A stretch of DNA of 64,000 nucleotides from Paenibacillus sp. FSL K6-0276 (GTDB lineage: Bacteria; Bacillota; Bacilli; Paenibacillales; Paenibacillaceae): NCBI RefSeq assembly GCF_037977235.1, contig NZ_CP150276.1, positions 6,014,001 to 6,078,000 of the forward strand, read 5' to 3'. This document shows, piece by piece, positions 35,668-44,528 of the stretch. Made by a program: the position numbers and the translations under genes. Positions within the stretch are counted from its first letter, which is position 1, and every line of letters begins with the position of its first letter. The notes under the pieces are model-generated. The model saw only the letters and a list, made by a program, of their open reading frames with translations, was not told where the DNA came from and searched no databases.

Positions 35668-35968
35668 TGTAGCTCCTATTAATATTACTATTTACTCCAT
35701 ATATTGTAACAGTATAATGCTATCTCTATCTACTAAAAAGATGTTAATTATTACATATTGCTCTACGATTCATAGCTATAGTGAATAGTAGGAATACTTA
35801 AAAATATGTATCTTCAAAAAAAAGGAATATATATTATTATTTTGAAAGCTGTTCGTATACAAATAGCTTATTCTGTTTTTAAGGGGGACCTTTTATACAT
35901 ACCAAATAGATCTAAATAAACATTAAACCTATTGCCCAATAACTATTCCATATCTAAAGGAGCCTTAT
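35668..35968. other. Divergent intergenic region
   Basis: Very AT-rich 300 bases. It must hold promoters for the PLD-like gene (minus) and the following plus-strand gene (AAAGGAGCC site near 35956); no specific operator was recognised. Confidence 0.35.
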
Positions 35969-36388
35969 ATGCACACTCAAACTACCCACTTACTAGAACT
36001 GTTACAAAACCGATTTTGCCACAATGACCTACATGGAATAAGCACACAGAACGTCTGGATCATGGCAGCATCCTTAGCCCCCTATTCCGAATTTCATCAC
36101 CCCAGTACTATAGACACAAGTATATGCGTACCCACGCATACTGTCAGAATCATACTTCGAACTACGGATGAAGACGGAGCGAATGATTACGTTGATGGAA
36201 CTGACATTTTCATAAACATAAATGAAGCAACTCAAGAAACTAAATTAATGTGGGAGGACCTTTGGATAGAGGGTCCTCCCATTTTTGATGGTGGTACAAT
36301 ACCCGATGCCCTTAAATGGATAAACGAGCTTGCTGAACCTTTCTATACACAATTCAAAGACCCCTTTCTCTTCCCAGATATCGAATAG
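35969..36388 (+). CDS. Hypothetical protein, 139 residues
   Basis: ATG at 35969 is preceded by AAAGGAGCC. Acidic soluble protein with a predicted beta-rich core (SICVPTHTVRIILRT, DIFININEA) and a helical end. No known motif was recognised. It is 148 bases upstream of the next hypothetical gene on the same strand. Confidence 0.65.
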   Translation: MHTQTTHLLELLQNRFCHNDLHGISTQNVWIMAASLAPYSEFHHPSTIDTSICVPTHTVRIILRTTDEDGANDYVDGTDIFININEATQETKLMWEDLWIEGPPIFDGGTIPDALKWINELAEPFYTQFKDPFLFPDIE

Positions 36389-36536
36389 CCTCAACATATA
36401 CGCTGATGACTATCTCCCCACAGAACGTAAAAAAGATATAATCAGCTAACCCCCGAGGGACTTTCGGTGACAGTTACAATGCTTCAGAATATTGTCCTTT
36501 TCGACATACTCGACTTCAAAAAACGGAGGCATCCAT

Positions 36537-37574
36537 ATGACCATCAATCTCAGCGAAAATAAGAAAAAGGTACTGATCAATTTCATTAATCAACACTTTG
36601 AAGAACACATGTCCCGCTTCCCCTATGCTAAATACCCAGCTGAACCGCTTGATATCTGGCGGAAACAATTCGCCAATCCCAGTAGTGTCCGTCCAGATAT
36701 GCTCCGCTCTGCCCTTTCTTGGCAGTGCGGCTATTGGCAGCGCAAAGATGCGCCTCATATCTATAAGAAAATCGCCATTATCGCCATCAAATCATGGCCT
36801 GAGTTCATAGAGAAAGCCCTAACCGATCCTTCAGAAATATTGGACTATTGGATAGAGAAGTTCTCTCGTGATACCCAAGGATTTGACGCAGCTTCCTTCC
36901 TACTACACCTACTCCAACCCGATGTCTTTGAACTTGTCGATAACCACCGCCTGACTGCTATTCGTAACCTTTTGAAAGAAACGGGGCATGACACTACTGC
37001 ACAAGAGACAACCCTTGTTCTGTCCGATCTAACACATTTCACGGAGTTTTTTCGTGCGCTCCTTCCCAAAATGCAGGCGAATCATGAAGACCGAGGACAT
37101 GTACAGCTTGATCGCTTTCTAAAAGCGTACGGCAATCGAGAGGTACTTGCCAAGGTTGCTGGCAAGACATGTCCCACTATTGAACCACAAGTTCCTTATG
37201 TAAAATGGGAGGCTATAACCTGCAAGCATTTCCATCCTGAAAGCATCGTTTCTCGCTCCAATGCCGATATCCTTTTTGCATGTCTACTGATCGCCTTAGA
37301 TAATAATCCAGAACAGGCTTCTACATCGACCATAGCAGAGGTCGTAAAGCTTCTTCCATTAGGTAGTGGGGGGATCTGTAATCCAGGCAGCTACCACTAT
37401 GCCATGATCGCTATGTTCAGTGGACAAAAGGGGCGTGATTTTTTCGTATTCAAGGATGAGGCCCTCTCTGCTGCCTTCACAGAGCAGGCCAACAATTCAA
37501 CCAGGGACATGCGCTTTTATCGCAAGCATGAGCATGCCAAGATTAGTATCAATCCCAAATATACCAAAGCCTAA
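36537..37574 (+). CDS. Hypothetical helical protein, 345 residues
   Basis: Start ATG at 36537, chosen because GGAGG lies 7-11 bases before it; the frame is open 45 bases further. Mostly alpha-helical and slightly basic, without membrane segments. Notable stretches are SALSWQCGYWQRKD (about 59-72), LLQPDVFELVDNHRLTAIRNLL (in parts) and CNPGSYHYAMIAMFSGQKGRDFFVF near 265-290. The LVDNHRLTAIRNLL segment hints at a nucleic-acid-related helical fold, but no family can be named. Possible cargo of the recombinase module. Confidence 0.65.
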   Translation: MTINLSENKKKVLINFINQHFEEHMSRFPYAKYPAEPLDIWRKQFANPSSVRPDMLRSALSWQCGYWQRKDAPHIYKKIAIIAIKSWPEFIEKALTDPSEILDYWIEKFSRDTQGFDAASFLLHLLQPDVFELVDNHRLTAIRNLLKETGHDTTAQETTLVLSDLTHFTEFFRALLPKMQANHEDRGHVQLDRFLKAYGNREVLAKVAGKTCPTIEPQVPYVKWEAITCKHFHPESIVSRSNADILFACLLIALDNNPEQASTSTIAEVVKLLPLGSGGICNPGSYHYAMIAMFSGQKGRDFFVFKDEALSAAFTEQANNSTRDMRFYRKHEHAKISINPKYTKA

Positions 37575-37684
37575 CCTTCCACAAAGTTGCGTCCATTCCG
37601 TCAAAGTCGATAGGGACGACACGGACGATATTTGAAGTCTAAAATTGTATTTGCTAATATCAATCAGTAATGGAGCGTACAGAG

Positions 37685-37804
37685 ATGAAGAAAAAAATAC
37701 GACAAGGTGTAGTACACCTTGCCGAGAAGGAAGATTGTCTGCTACAGCAGGTGGGGACTACCCAGCATTTGCTTACAGCAATCATTAGTCATTTAGAAAA
37801 GTAA
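37685..37804 (+). CDS. Small ORF, 39 residues
   Basis: ATG at 37685 with GGAGCG nine bases upstream. Basic N-terminus (MKKKIRQGVVHLAEKEDC), then a short helix. No homology recognised; it may be an expressed small protein or a chance ORF. Confidence 0.35.
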   Translation: MKKKIRQGVVHLAEKEDCLLQQVGTTQHLLTAIISHLEK

Positions 37805-37936
37805 GGCACCTTAGATTATAAATCAGCCCTTTTTATTATTTCAGAAACTCATAGGCTGTTTGCTCGGGCTGTTCGTAAGCTTTTGAAGTGCCGCCTCAAG
37901 CAAAGTTATTTGAAAAGCCATGCACATGCCGACACG

Positions 37937-37974
37937 TAAAAAAGCGAGCCAACTAGCATATGCTAATCGCCCGC
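37937..37974 (-). terminator. Terminator of the XRE regulator gene
   Basis: Long imperfect stem (GCGAGCCAACTAGC ... GCTAATCGCCCGC with G-T pairs), followed on the minus strand by TTTTTTACG. Confidence 0.7.
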
Positions 37975-37983
37975 CCCCACCAT

Positions 37984-38355
37984 TTAACCTTCACTTTTCT
38001 CCTGATCCTGATCCAGCGTTTCAAACATATCTCTGATCATACGTTGGACCAACTTCACCTCAGCCAGGCTACGCTCACGGAGCAAGGAGACATGAATATC
38101 TAGAATGTTTTGCTTATCCACTTCCTCCTCCAAAACATCCAATCGGCCAAATTTGAGCGCTTCCGACGGGTCGGCCTCCAGGGCTGACATAATCTTTTCC
38201 AGTGAGTTGAGAGAGATATTCCGCTTCCCCCGTTCTACTCCACCGATATACGTATCCTGCAAATCAGCCATTTCAGCTAGCTTCGCCTGTGAAAGCCCCT
38301 TTTGTATCCTGAGTTGCTTGATTCTAGCCCCTACCAGTATCAAAAAGTCCGTCAT
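37984..38355 (-). CDS. XRE-family transcriptional regulator
   Basis: 123 residues. N-terminal Cro/C1-type helix-turn-helix at about 8-62 (RIKQLRIQKGLSQAKLAEMA ... ISLNSLEKIMSAL). The C-terminal half (about 65-123) is an acidic coiled-coil-like segment for dimerisation. It is divergent from the 170-residue hypothetical gene, and a palindrome lies in that gene's promoter. It is probably the local repressor controlling the mobility genes to its right, as XRE regulators do in other integrative elements. Confidence 0.85.
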   Translation of the reverse strand: MTDFLILVGARIKQLRIQKGLSQAKLAEMADLQDTYIGGVERGKRNISLNSLEKIMSALEADPSEALKFGRLDVLEEEVDKQNILDIHVSLLRERSLAEVKLVQRMIRDMFETLDQDQEKSEG

Positions 38356-38428
38356 TCCCTACCACCTCTACTTCCAAGCGTAAGGAATAGATCACTCGCC
38401 TGACAGGTCATCAAACTATAAGAAAATG

Positions 38429-38458
38429 TTGTAAATATAACTTATAAGTTCGTATAAT
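38429..38458 (+). promoter_or_regulatory. Promoter with XRE-type palindromic operator
   Basis: TTGTAA (38429-38434), 18-base spacer, TATAAT (38453-38458). The perfect palindrome AACTTATAAGTT (38439-38450) lies inside the spacer, so repressor binding there would block the polymerase. It drives the plus-strand genes starting at 38535. Confidence 0.6.
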
Positions 38459-38534
38459 GGGAATATCGAACGGTTAGTGCCTCAAAGAACTCATTAACCA
38501 CTAATCGCATTTCAAAAAGAAAGGAAGATACAGT

Positions 38535-39047
38535 ATGTCTCGTATGGAAATTATACAGGAATCCCCCCTAACCGATGAACTTATTTCCGTTTACTCAATC
38601 ATCGGGTATTTCCTTGTCACCTGTAAAGAGTTGGGTATGGACAAGCTTCACGGAGAGCACCTCGCCGCGCAGGCCGCCAGCCAGATCATGAAGATCAGTA
38701 CCAAGCAAGCAGAAGCTGCTTATTACAACGCGAGTGAGCTGAGCAAAAAGAAGGGTTGGGGCGTAGGGGAACTCATAAAGTGGAATAAAGCCAAGTCCCG
38801 CATGAATAGCCCTGTTGCCGAAGCTGTTCTGAAAAAAATCGCTGAGGGTGAACGTCTCAACAACCATGTTATTTCTGAAATTCAAGCCTTTGGATACCTG
38901 AGTCTGGCTGCGCTTGAACTGAATTTCTTAAGTGGACAGCTTACACCGCTGGAGATGGAGTTCAACTATCAGCTTAGGACACTGGACCAGAATGAGGCTT
39001 TCGCTATCGGACTTCGTTTTTTGGGAATCGAATCGAATAAAAACTAA
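38535..39047 (+). CDS. Hypothetical helical protein, first gene of the mobility region
   Basis: 170 residues from ATG at 38535, after AAAGGAAG. Entirely alpha-helical (ELISVYSIIGYFLVTCKELG, HLAAQAASQIMKISTKQAEA), soluble, no known motif. Probably starts the transcript repressed by the divergent XRE protein, with the small membrane protein gene 25 bases downstream. Confidence 0.65.
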   Translation: MSRMEIIQESPLTDELISVYSIIGYFLVTCKELGMDKLHGEHLAAQAASQIMKISTKQAEAAYYNASELSKKKGWGVGELIKWNKAKSRMNSPVAEAVLKKIAEGERLNNHVISEIQAFGYLSLAALELNFLSGQLTPLEMEFNYQLRTLDQNEAFAIGLRFLGIESNKN

Positions 39048-39072
39048 ACTATCATTGAGAGGAAGATGAATC

Positions 39073-39363
39073 ATGTTAGACTTTTTGGCAGGCGCACTAA
39101 TCCTGGGGCTCGGAGCCTTCTACTATATCATACTAAATAAGATATTTTCCATTACCTACATAGGATTCTCAGGATTCTTTAAAGTTGTGGGAGGATGCCT
39201 TGTCGCCTCATTGCTGACTATTGGCTTCACATTGGACTGGATACAGTCTCATCCTGTATGGGCGAGCATTATCGGAGTCCTTCTTTTGGTAATCATCATT
39301 GCGGCGTGGGTCGGCAAGTCAACTACTGAGGACGAAATGCCAGCCCATGAGGAGCAACTATAA
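39073..39363 (+). CDS. Small membrane protein, 96 residues
   Basis: ATG at 39073 follows GAGAGGAAG. It has three hydrophobic segments (about 3-18, 30-50 and 58-76) and a short charged C-terminus. It probably lies in the cytoplasmic membrane. No family recognised. Together with the preceding gene it may form an operon. In several defence and conjugation systems small membrane proteins serve as anchors, but there is no direct evidence for that here. Confidence 0.65.
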   Translation: MLDFLAGALILGLGAFYYIILNKIFSITYIGFSGFFKVVGGCLVASLLTIGFTLDWIQSHPVWASIIGVLLLVIIIAAWVGKSTTEDEMPAHEEQL

Positions 39364-39393
39364 TTATGAAAAATCCGCTAAAATCATGCTTTT

Positions 39394-39540
39394 ATGTCTC
39401 CTTCATGCCAGCTTTGCGACTATAGCCAGCGCGGCATCCAACCTTTCAGTAGTGATCAACGGGCATTTAATGCTTTTACCGAAACCTACGGTAGCTTCGA
39501 CAAAGTGAATGCTGATTGGCAGAAGTGGCTTAAACAGTAG
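39394..39540 (+). CDS. Short ORF with CxxC, possibly broken
   Basis: 48 residues with a CQLC pair and a well-formed helical end (FNAFTETYGSFDKVNADWQK). No ribosome site is visible, and the preceding ATG at 39366 opens a different frame that stops early. It may be the tail of a frameshifted zinc-ribbon protein gene, or a non-coding stretch. Confidence 0.35.
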   Translation: MSPSCQLCDYSQRGIQPFSSDQRAFNAFTETYGSFDKVNADWQKWLKQ

Positions 39541-39679
39541 ATGGGAAAATAAAAGATGTAGTATCTATTCAGTGGACGAGGAAGAGAGCTTTTGTCTTCC
39601 TCTTTTTCATTCTGTTCACTCCCTTCCCTTTTGATATAATTGGTAAGAGTTTAGAAACCCATTGTAAAGGAGTAGAAAT

Positions 39680-40306
39680 ATGGAAGGGATATTATTACAA
39701 AAAAAAGGAACACACTACAAAACTAAAGAAAAAGATACGTTAGAACCCTTTATTTCACTGAGGGAACTTTCAAAGCAAGTATATCCTCATCACAACGAGG
39801 ATTATGCCTATACAAAAACCCTCTCCAATTTTAAAGCAGCATGTAAGCAAAATAATCTAGACCACAAAGATTTCCTATCAGGTCGTCAATATAATATTCC
39901 TCAAACTGCAAAGACAACCTGGGTAAGCCTTATCACGAGTATTGACTTGATTGAGAAGAAAGCAGAGCCGAAAATTGAAGAGATTGATGAGTATTTCATG
40001 AAGTTGTTGCAAACAAGAAAATCCATAGAAAATCTAGCTGATACCCCACCTGAGTTTTCCCTGGAGGACAACGCTACATTTCTGGATTTTTTTTACGCGC
40101 CTGATGGAAAGCAAAATACTATATCAGACTACTATCAAAAATACATAGTTGATCATGTAGCTGCTGACTTTGATTATATCCAAAAAAATGCTCCTGAAGA
40201 TCGGGTTGTTTTTTATAGTGAGACTTATCACGATCAAGCAATGTTCCATTTACAAAAAATCAGAAATATTGTTAGAGCAATGACCAATGGGAAACTAAAT
40301 CAATGA
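39680..40306 (+). CDS. Hypothetical protein, 208 residues
   Basis: ATG at 39680 preceded by AAAGGAG. Lysine-rich N-terminus (GILLQKKGTHYKTKEKDTLE), helical middle, aromatic acidic C-terminal part. No recognised domain. It has its own terminator downstream. AT-rich codon use unlike the genes on its right suggests a separately acquired gene. Confidence 0.6.
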   Translation: MEGILLQKKGTHYKTKEKDTLEPFISLRELSKQVYPHHNEDYAYTKTLSNFKAACKQNNLDHKDFLSGRQYNIPQTAKTTWVSLITSIDLIEKKAEPKIEEIDEYFMKLLQTRKSIENLADTPPEFSLEDNATFLDFFYAPDGKQNTISDYYQKYIVDHVAADFDYIQKNAPEDRVVFYSETYHDQAMFHLQKIRNIVRAMTNGKLNQ

Positions 40307-40318
40307 AATCTAACACCT

Positions 40319-40352
40319 AAGAAGAGAGTCCAACTGGACTCTTCTTTTTTTT
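40319..40352 (+). terminator. Rho-independent terminator
   Basis: Stem AAGAGAGTCC/GGACTCTTCTT with loop AACT, followed by a run of eight T. Confidence 0.85.
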
Positions 40353-40523
40353 GCGCTTAGCAAGAACGTATGTTTGTGTATATAAATCCTGGTTTTCGTA
40401 GTTTTGTCTATATTTTTTTGACATTCCTCTTAGTTTAAGATGAACTTATCGGCGAAACACCGAGAGATACTAACTGGTTATCCACTTGTACAAAAATATC
40501 ATAAGGAAAGGATGTTCTAGCCC

Positions 40524-40922
40524 ATGTCAAAACTTCATCTCGTTCAATGCTCTAGCAGTAGACAACCATCACCAATCCATGTTTCCAGCATTATCCCAGG
40601 TAAACATTTCGGCATAATTACCAATGCCGAAGTCATTCAGAACGAAAAACTTCTCCTAGAGGTAAATGTCTTTCACGAGGGAGACATTCCCCCTTACCAA
40701 ATGTCCTTCAGAGCGATGGTCGACTGGCAACCCTACAGCACCTTCTATCAGACGTTGCTTGGCCTGGGTGTAATTCCAAGAAAGGGAGCAGGTATTGAAA
40801 CGTACAGCTTAGTGAATATGGATGTCATCGTCGAGATACAGGAACACGTAGACGATGCGAAAGGCTTCATGTATAGCATTTCCAGTATTTCGATGCGTAC
40901 CTCTTTGCCTGTTGCTCTGTGA
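40524..40922 (+). CDS. Small beta-rich protein, paralogue of the acidic-tail protein
   Basis: 132 residues from ATG at 40524, after AAAGGATG. The body (GKHFGIITNAEVIQNEKLLLEV ... FRAMVDWQPYSTFYQTLLGLGV, in parts) aligns along its length with the next gene's product: a GxH/xFGxI start, a DWxPxSxFxxTLxxLGV middle and a hydrophobic end. It lacks the long acidic tail of the other copy. The pattern suits an OB-fold-like single-stranded-DNA protein encoded before a replicative helicase. The fold is inferred from pattern and context only. Confidence 0.65.
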   Translation: MSKLHLVQCSSSRQPSPIHVSSIIPGKHFGIITNAEVIQNEKLLLEVNVFHEGDIPPYQMSFRAMVDWQPYSTFYQTLLGLGVIPRKGAGIETYSLVNMDVIVEIQEHVDDAKGFMYSISSISMRTSLPVAL

Positions 40923-41077
40923 AGATCCTGTTGGACATACATCACGACTTTAAAGATATCGTTTAAACCAAGAGCAAATACCTAACTATCCTCAATCCAT
41001 ACCCTGGTTACCTTGTCAAAATAGTTGTTCATGGTAAGGATCGAGAATAGCAATAGAACCTGAGAGGAAGTAAAACT

Positions 41078-41617
41078 ATGAATTCTATGTTTCAGTGTCC
41101 TGCCGACCCGACACCAAACTCGTATGAGCTTCTACCTATTGATAATGGCATCCATTTAGGGATGATTTGCAAATCCAGAAAACGAAATCGTTCTCTTGTT
41201 ATGAATCTTTCAATATTGCCGGAAGGGCATGACCATGAACATCGGATAACCTATAGAATCTCTGAAGATTGGAGGCCAGGAAGCGAATTTACTACCACGC
41301 TAACAAATCTTGGGGTGCTTATGAGTCCAGGGTCGTATTTTGATCCACGCAGTCTTGTAGGTCTGCCGATAATGTTGGATGTTCAAGCTGTCGAAGATGA
41401 ACTGGGTTACAGAGTATATACGGTACTGGAAATGCGGTCAGCCACTGAGCAAGAGGCTACTCGAACGGATTTTGATGAAGAGGATCTTTCTACTGATTTT
41501 GATGACGTATTTAGCGATTTCGCTCATAACGATGACCTTGAAGAGGAGATTGATATGGACAGAGAAGAAGACAGCCTTGTTCTCGATCTTGATGACGACT
41601 TTATCTGGGAAGACTAA
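41078..41617 (+). CDS. Acidic-tailed protein, candidate single-stranded-DNA-binding partner
   Basis: 179 residues from ATG at 41078, after GAGAGGAAG. The body (about 1-130) is paralogous to the previous product. The last 50 residues are overwhelmingly Asp and Glu and end in LVLDLDDDFIWED. An acidic tail tipped by aromatic or hydrophobic residues is the hallmark of bacterial SSB proteins, which use it to recruit partners. It is followed within 50 bases by the AAA+ ATPase gene. SCC elements also encode small ssDNA-binding proteins next to their helicase, so this is a functional analogue candidate. Confidence 0.65.
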   Translation: MNSMFQCPADPTPNSYELLPIDNGIHLGMICKSRKRNRSLVMNLSILPEGHDHEHRITYRISEDWRPGSEFTTTLTNLGVLMSPGSYFDPRSLVGLPIMLDVQAVEDELGYRVYTVLEMRSATEQEATRTDFDEEDLSTDFDDVFSDFAHNDDLEEEIDMDREEDSLVLDLDDDFIWED

Positions 41618-41665
41618 TCTACCCAGAATGCTAAAGCCTAAACTTAATAGAATTGAGGTAGCTCT

Positions 41666-43246
41666 ATGGATAACAAGAAAAAACCCAGACCTAAAAAAGG
41701 CTTCTCGCAAGATTCTTTATCCAAAACCGGAAATGAAAAAAGCCCGAGGCAAACCGAAGCCCAAGAGCTTATTTCGCTCTTTTCAAATAATCTCTTTTTC
41801 GTTGACCAGTATAACGAACCATACTGTAAGCTAGTTGACAACGGCGAGACGAGAATATTCAAAGTGTGTAGCAAGGAGTTCAAATTGAACCTTAGTAAGG
41901 CGTTCTATCTTTCTGACGGTAAACCACCAAGCCCTGATGCACTCAAGCAAGCTGTTAATCACTTTGAGGCAATGGCTATGTTTGATGGTAAGGTCAAAAG
42001 GCTTGAACGACGAGTAGCCCAAACTCAAGGCCACTATTTCTATGACCTGTGTGATCCGAAAAAAGGTACTGTAATGATATCAGCATCGAAATACAAAATC
42101 ATCACTAGAGATCCGTGCATCTTTTATAGGACCAAAAACATGTCTCCACAGTTTAAGCCTAATTTCTCATGCACCCATAATTTAATCAATCTTTTATCCA
42201 AGCATTTTCGGACACAGCGAAAATCAGACATACTCCTACTGGCTATCTACATCATTTCCTGTCTTGTGCCGGATATCTCACATCCTCTTCTTGTTTTCAT
42301 AGGAGAGAAAGGTGCTGCGAAATCAACCACCATGAGAATGGTAAGATCTATTGTCGACCCCTCAAGGATTGATCTGCTATCCATGCCTAACAGCAACGAG
42401 GCTCTGGCGCTAATGCTCAATAACAACTACATGCCAGCATTCGACAATCTGGATTACCTATCACCAGAGCGCTCAGACTTACTCTGTATGGCTGCTACAG
42501 GTGGGAGTATCAGCAAGCGTAAGCTTTATACTGACGACGGAGAGGTTGTCCTCAATCTTAAGCGTTGTGTCATGCTTAATGGCATTAATTCTATCGTCAC
42601 AAGATCGGATCTTTTAGACCGCTCCATTGTTATAGAATTGAAACGCATCTCTCCCGAAGATCGCAAGGATGAAAGAACAATATGGGATTCATTCCAAGCG
42701 GATCTACCGGATATTCTTGGAGCTTGCTTCATTGCTCTCTCCAAGGCTATGAGTATCCATCCTAAAGTCCAACTCTCCAAGCTACCCCGAATGGCTGACT
42801 TTGCAAAATGGGGATATGCAATTGGTGAAGCTCTTGGCGGCCATGGCGATAATTTTCTAAAGTATTACGAGTTCAATCAAAAGCATGCCAGTACGGAGAT
42901 ATTGTCAAATAACCCTGTAGCTTCATCTATTCTAAAATTCATGGAGGACCAAGAAAAATGGACGGGAAGTGCTACAACTCTCCTCTTCGCATTGGACCAC
43001 ACATGCATGAATATGGGAATTCGAAAAGTCGGTAAAAATTGGCCTGAGAGTCCCAACTCTCTCACAAGGCGTATGAACAATCTACGTTCAAATCTAGAAC
43101 AAGCTGGTATCTTCTTTGAATGCCGAAAGAATGGGGCGAGAACAATCACCATCACGAATGAGAATGCCAAACAAAGTAAAATAAAGCCCCGTAAAAAACG
43201 AAGCATTTACCATACCTATGCCGAATCAGACTCCTTACTTGAATAG
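41666..43246 (+). CDS. Cch-like AAA+ ATPase / element replication helicase
   Basis: 526 residues from ATG at 41666. After a basic N-terminus and a domain of about 150 residues comes the ATPase core: Walker A VFIGEKGAAKSTTMRMV (about 211-227), Walker B-like MPAFDNLDYL (about 255-264), sensor 1 region RCVMLNGINSIV and an arginine-rich LLDRSIVIELKRI motif. This layout matches Cch-type proteins of SCC elements and related phage or ICE ATPases, which are MCM-like helicases thought to replicate the excised circle. The C-terminal 90 residues look like a winged helix. It lies upstream of the radC-like and recombinase genes on the same strand. Confidence 0.82.
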   Translation: MDNKKKPRPKKGFSQDSLSKTGNEKSPRQTEAQELISLFSNNLFFVDQYNEPYCKLVDNGETRIFKVCSKEFKLNLSKAFYLSDGKPPSPDALKQAVNHFEAMAMFDGKVKRLERRVAQTQGHYFYDLCDPKKGTVMISASKYKIITRDPCIFYRTKNMSPQFKPNFSCTHNLINLLSKHFRTQRKSDILLLAIYIISCLVPDISHPLLVFIGEKGAAKSTTMRMVRSIVDPSRIDLLSMPNSNEALALMLNNNYMPAFDNLDYLSPERSDLLCMAATGGSISKRKLYTDDGEVVLNLKRCVMLNGINSIVTRSDLLDRSIVIELKRISPEDRKDERTIWDSFQADLPDILGACFIALSKAMSIHPKVQLSKLPRMADFAKWGYAIGEALGGHGDNFLKYYEFNQKHASTEILSNNPVASSILKFMEDQEKWTGSATTLLFALDHTCMNMGIRKVGKNWPESPNSLTRRMNNLRSNLEQAGIFFECRKNGARTITITNENAKQSKIKPRKKRSIYHTYAESDSLLE

Positions 43247-43438
43247 TTAAAAATATCGTCCGTAGTGTCCTTTACGCCTTGAACTATAGGCGGTAAGGTC
43301 ACTTACGGCAGTATTCGGAAGTAGTCTATGGGTAGTGAGGAACGTACACCTTACGATATGTAAATATTTTGAAATATATATTATATATTGGTACCCCTGG
43401 AGTAACAGGAGGCACATATCCGTAAGGAGGCGAACATA

Positions 43439-43840
43439 TTGCTCACTATCCAACGTACATCTGATATTGTAAAGCACGGTCAAACCTTATCCCCCTTTCT
43501 GCTAGAGGTAGTGTCACAAGAACACTCTCAGCTATGCCAGATACTGAATTTTGACGAGGGAGACGATAAGTATCGACTAGACACCATAGGACATACCATT
43601 ACCTGTCTGGAACATCATGAATCTCAATCCAACCTAGCAACCTTAGGACTCACATACCCTTTTCTGCATGTAGAGTATGTGGAAATCTATGAGCTACCAG
43701 AAGCGAAGTATTATCGAATTCTACTCATGTATGACAACGAAAGCTTTACAACGGTCTTTTCTGTAAAGGGAACCCAGAATACTAAATTGGAGGAATGGCT
43801 TGCGGACCAATCCATACAAGGGGAGGCTGAATACCTGTGA
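43439..43840 (+). CDS. Hypothetical protein coupled to the RadC-like gene
   Basis: 133 residues from TTG at 43439, after an AAGGAGGCG site at a good distance. A compact alpha/beta protein with no recognised motif. It overlaps the RadC-like gene by 4 bases (ATGA), so the two are co-translated. The 190 bases before it hold several TTACG/CGTAA repeats that may be regulatory. Confidence 0.65.
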   Translation: MLTIQRTSDIVKHGQTLSPFLLEVVSQEHSQLCQILNFDEGDDKYRLDTIGHTITCLEHHESQSNLATLGLTYPFLHVEYVEIYELPEAKYYRILLMYDNESFTTVFSVKGTQNTKLEEWLADQSIQGEAEYL

Positions 43841-44304
43841 AGGGCAAAGATAAAGAACCTCCAGCTAAGCGAATTCAGGTACTCAGTCTCCGTATGGTTC
43901 GAGAACAAACATCTATTTTATATCCGCAGCGCAAAATCAATAGTCCAACCGATGCAGCTGAACTTTTCCGACAGTTCATTGGTGATTGTGACCGAGAATC
44001 TTTTTGTATTCTTACGCTGGACACCAAGAATCAGCCCACAGCCTTGCATCAAGTATCCTGCGGGACATTGAATGCATCTCTTGTTCATCCAAGGGAGACG
44101 TACAAGCTTGCGATTCTCTCCAATGCCGCTTCTATTATAGCTTGTCATAATCATCCCAGCGGCGATCCAATACCAAGCTCTGAGGATATTGAACTAACAG
44201 AGAGAATTCGTGATGCAGGAACTCTAATGGGCATAGACCTACTCGACCATATTGTATTAGGGCATCAAAATCATATCAGTATGAAGGAACGAGGCCTAAT
44301 GTAG
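43837..44304 (+). CDS. RadC-like JAB/MPN-domain protein
   Basis: 155 residues, shorter than chromosomal RadC because the N-terminal helix-hairpin-helix is missing. The metal-binding JAMM signature is complete: ACHNHPSGDPIPSSED (about 105-120), with the upstream LNASLVHPRETYK block. Such short RadC proteins are typical of mobile elements, including some SCC-type elements. Their biochemical role is still uncertain; a part in recombination or replication of the element is the usual guess. Start GTG/ATG overlaps the previous stop. Confidence 0.85.
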   Translation: MKGKDKEPPAKRIQVLSLRMVREQTSILYPQRKINSPTDAAELFRQFIGDCDRESFCILTLDTKNQPTALHQVSCGTLNASLVHPRETYKLAILSNAASIIACHNHPSGDPIPSSEDIELTERIRDAGTLMGIDLLDHIVLGHQNHISMKERGLM

Positions 44305-44364
44305 AAATTCAACCTTCATATCTATAAAGCCATTATTCATACCAACCTCAAGGGGGAATCATAC

Positions 44365-44520
44365 ATGGAAATCATGACTGAAACCAACGAAATGACCTTA
44401 TTCATCGACATTCTTTCTGATATGATCTGCCAGTACCTAGATACCCATCCATCCACTCTTATAGAATCCATACCGTCCATAGCTCAAATTCAGACGGACG
44501 AAATACCGAAAGCAGCATAG
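44365..44520 (+). CDS. Small acidic protein, 51 residues
   Basis: ATG at 44365 after AGGGGGAATC. Acidic helical peptide (MEIMTETNEMTLFIDILSDM), ending 8 bases before the first recombinase start, so probably co-transcribed. No homology recognised; it could be a recombination directionality factor by position, which is a guess. Confidence 0.55.
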   Translation: MEIMTETNEMTLFIDILSDMICQYLDTHPSTLIESIPSIAQIQTDEIPKAA

Positions 44521-44528
44521 GTCAACGT

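Noticed and set aside
39299..39508. ORF of 69 codons overlapping the small membrane protein gene
   Set aside because: Different frame inside a gene with good signals, with no ribosome site; a shadow frame.
43247..43438. TTACG/CGTAA repeats as an origin
   Set aside because: Short and irregular, without iteron spacing; listed only as possibly regulatory.
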